Source: Algibacter amylolyticus (lineage in GTDB: Bacteria; Bacteroidota; Bacteroidia; Flavobacteriales; Flavobacteriaceae). Taken from it: DNA of 64,000 nt. Below the pieces are notes generated by a model. That model did no database searches. It had not been told where the DNA came from and saw nothing but the letters and a program-made list of their open reading frames with translations. The DNA lies in NCBI RefSeq assembly GCF_014202225.1, contig NZ_JACHGE010000002.1, forward strand, positions 552,636 through 616,635, given 5' to 3'. Every line of letters begins with the position of its first letter. Position 1 is the stretch's first letter. The position numbers were made by a program, and so were the translations under genes. Of this stretch, positions 63,044-64,000 are shown piece by piece.

Positions 63044-64000
63044 TTAGTTTACAATAACTGCTGTATTTGTGCCTTCTAACTCACCTGAAACTGTTTTTAA
63101 TACAATGGCTCCTTTTGATTTGGATTGTACATAAATAACAGCTTGTCCGTTAAAAAAATCTCTAGTAGGTTTCGATAGGTTTTGTACATTGGTTGGATCG
63201 CCATTTCCTGATGCTAAAAATTGAGCGGCACCACTAACTTCAATACTCATGGTTTTGTTGTAATGTGGGTTTAAATTTCCGTCTTTGTCTACCACAGAAA
63301 CCACGTACACGGCAACTTCACCATCGTTTATTTTTTGTACTTCATTTTTAATATGAATATGATGAGGTTTGCCAGGAGTAACTCGTTTAGTTTCTGCTAC
63401 TTTCTTACCTTTTTTGTTATATCCAACAACTTTAACTTCACCAGGCTCGTAAACAACATGCTCCCAAACCATAGCATAGGCTTTTAACTGAGCCATAGTT
63501 GTACCACCCGAAGCTTCTTTTTTTATGTCTTTAGCTAGAAATTCTGGTACAAGTGGTTTTTCCTTCGTTTTAATACCATAACTTTTGCCGTTTACAAACA
63601 GTTCAGCTTTGTCGTAAGTGGTATAGCAAACCACAGGGATTTCTTTACCTGCCATTTCAGGGAGTGACCAATGCGGGAAGACATGTAAAACTTCAGCATC
63701 TTCATTCCATTCGCTTTTGTATAAATAGAATTTGTCTTTTTCTAAACCTACCATATCAACAGGAGCAAAGTAAGAACTTCTTGATTTTGCTGTGTGGTAT
63801 GGAGATGGTTCACCTAAATAATCGTAACCCGTCCAAATAAAATCACCGTAAACAAAATCGTTATATTCTTGTGAGGCTAATTCTTTGTATGGTGCATAAC
63901 CCCAAGGTACATTGGTGTTTTCATAGTTTCCAGGTTGACCATCGGCATATAATTCTGTATTTACAGAGGTCCCTCTTTTATTTTGTAGCGTATCAAAAAC
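63044..64000 (-). CDS. GH2 beta-galactosidase family enzyme, 3' part only
   Basis: The reading frame is open from the right edge of the window to a stop at 63044, about 318 codons; the 5' part, with the catalytic acid/base, lies outside. The Met encoded at 63754-63752 is internal, because the frame continues upstream with recognisable GH2 sequence (DFVYGDFIWTGYDYLGEPSPY), the end of the barrel. A DUF4982-type domain (YTTYDKAELFVNGKSYGIKT) and a C-terminal Ig-like domain (HIHIKNEVQKINDGEVAVYVVSV, then FLASGNGDP) follow. It is a different GH2 from the one at 59635. Confidence 0.85.
   Translation of the reverse strand, partial: VFDTLQNKRGTSVNTELYADGQPGNYENTNVPWGYAPYKELASQEYNDFVYGDFIWTGYDYLGEPSPYHTAKSRSSYFAPVDMVGLEKDKFYLYKSEWNEDAEVLHVFPHWSLPEMAGKEIPVVCYTTYDKAELFVNGKSYGIKTKEKPLVPEFLAKDIKKEASGGTTMAQLKAYAMVWEHVVYEPGEVKVVGYNKKGKKVAETKRVTPGKPHHIHIKNEVQKINDGEVAVYVVSVVDKDGNLNPHYNKTMSIEVSGAAQFLASGNGDPTNVQNLSKPTRDFFNGQAVIYVQSKSKGAIVLKTVSGELEGTNTAVIVN

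Noticed and set aside
63044-63754. A stand-alone 236-residue protein starting at 63754
   Set aside because: The frame stays open to the window edge and the upstream residues are clear GH2 sequence, so that Met is internal to a truncated larger gene.
1-64000. CRISPR arrays, tRNA or rRNA genes, transposases or phage genes
   Set aside because: None seen: no spaced direct-repeat array, no tRNA- or rRNA-like stretch noticed, and no integrase or transposase reading frame.

Overview
The window reads as part of a large polysaccharide utilization region from a marine member of the Flavobacteriaceae (Bacteroidetes). The DNA is AT-rich. Nearly every protein carries a signal peptide or lipobox, and one ends in a type IX secretion (T9SS) sorting domain. 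The enzyme set is the one known from bacteria that eat sulfated red-algal galactans: eight S1 formylglycine sulfatases, five GH16 endo-enzymes, four GH2 proteins (one cut by the window edge), two GH29, two GH117, two GH28-like, one GH3 and one GH43-like protein. GH117 with GH2, GH29, S1 and porphyranase/agarase-like GH16 points to an agar- or porphyran-type galactan. That substrate is inferred from families and was not observed.

Layout. (1) 1-17655, plus strand: the possible tail of a SusD-like gene, a surface glycan-binding lipoprotein, a sulfatase, a DUF5060-type hydrolase and GH29. After a terminator come GH3, two sulfatases and a compact block of tandem DUF1080 protein, two Tat-signal Gfo/Idh/MocA oxidoreductases and a di-heme peroxidase. 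(2) 31022-17738, minus strand: a tight run of sulfatase, GH28, sulfatase, GH16, GH28, GH117 and sulfatase, then more loosely spaced genes for a carboxypeptidase-regulatory-like protein and a T9SS beta-helix protein. (3) 31514-45889, plus strand: SSS symporter, FAD oxidoreductase, GH2, GH43-like, GH2, GH117, sulfatase, a deleted pseudogene and a HYR-GH16. (4) A convergent LacI-family regulator at 46032-47048. (5) 47444-62178, plus strand: two GH16 enzymes with a discoidin-like insert, an Asp-box protein, GH29, sulfatase, PhoD-like phosphatase, GH16 and GH2. (6) A minus-strand esterase and a truncated GH2 at the right edge.

How it may work together (inference). GH16 enzymes cut the galactan outside the cell. 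Sulfatases and exo-enzymes (GH2, GH29, GH117, GH3) trim the oligosaccharides in the periplasm. The SSS symporter imports released sugar. The LacI regulator very probably controls two of the operons: matching pairs of CGGAAACG-type palindromes lie about 87-90 bp before the first start codons of the symporter operon and the GH16 operon, with centres 30 and 31 bp apart.

The most unusual parts are the exported redox block at 12451-17655, which looks like a 3-keto (oxidise-then-cleave) route for glycosides inside a hydrolytic locus; the GH16 pair interrupted by what reads as a circularly permuted discoidin domain; and the GH43-like remnant at 44474-44573.
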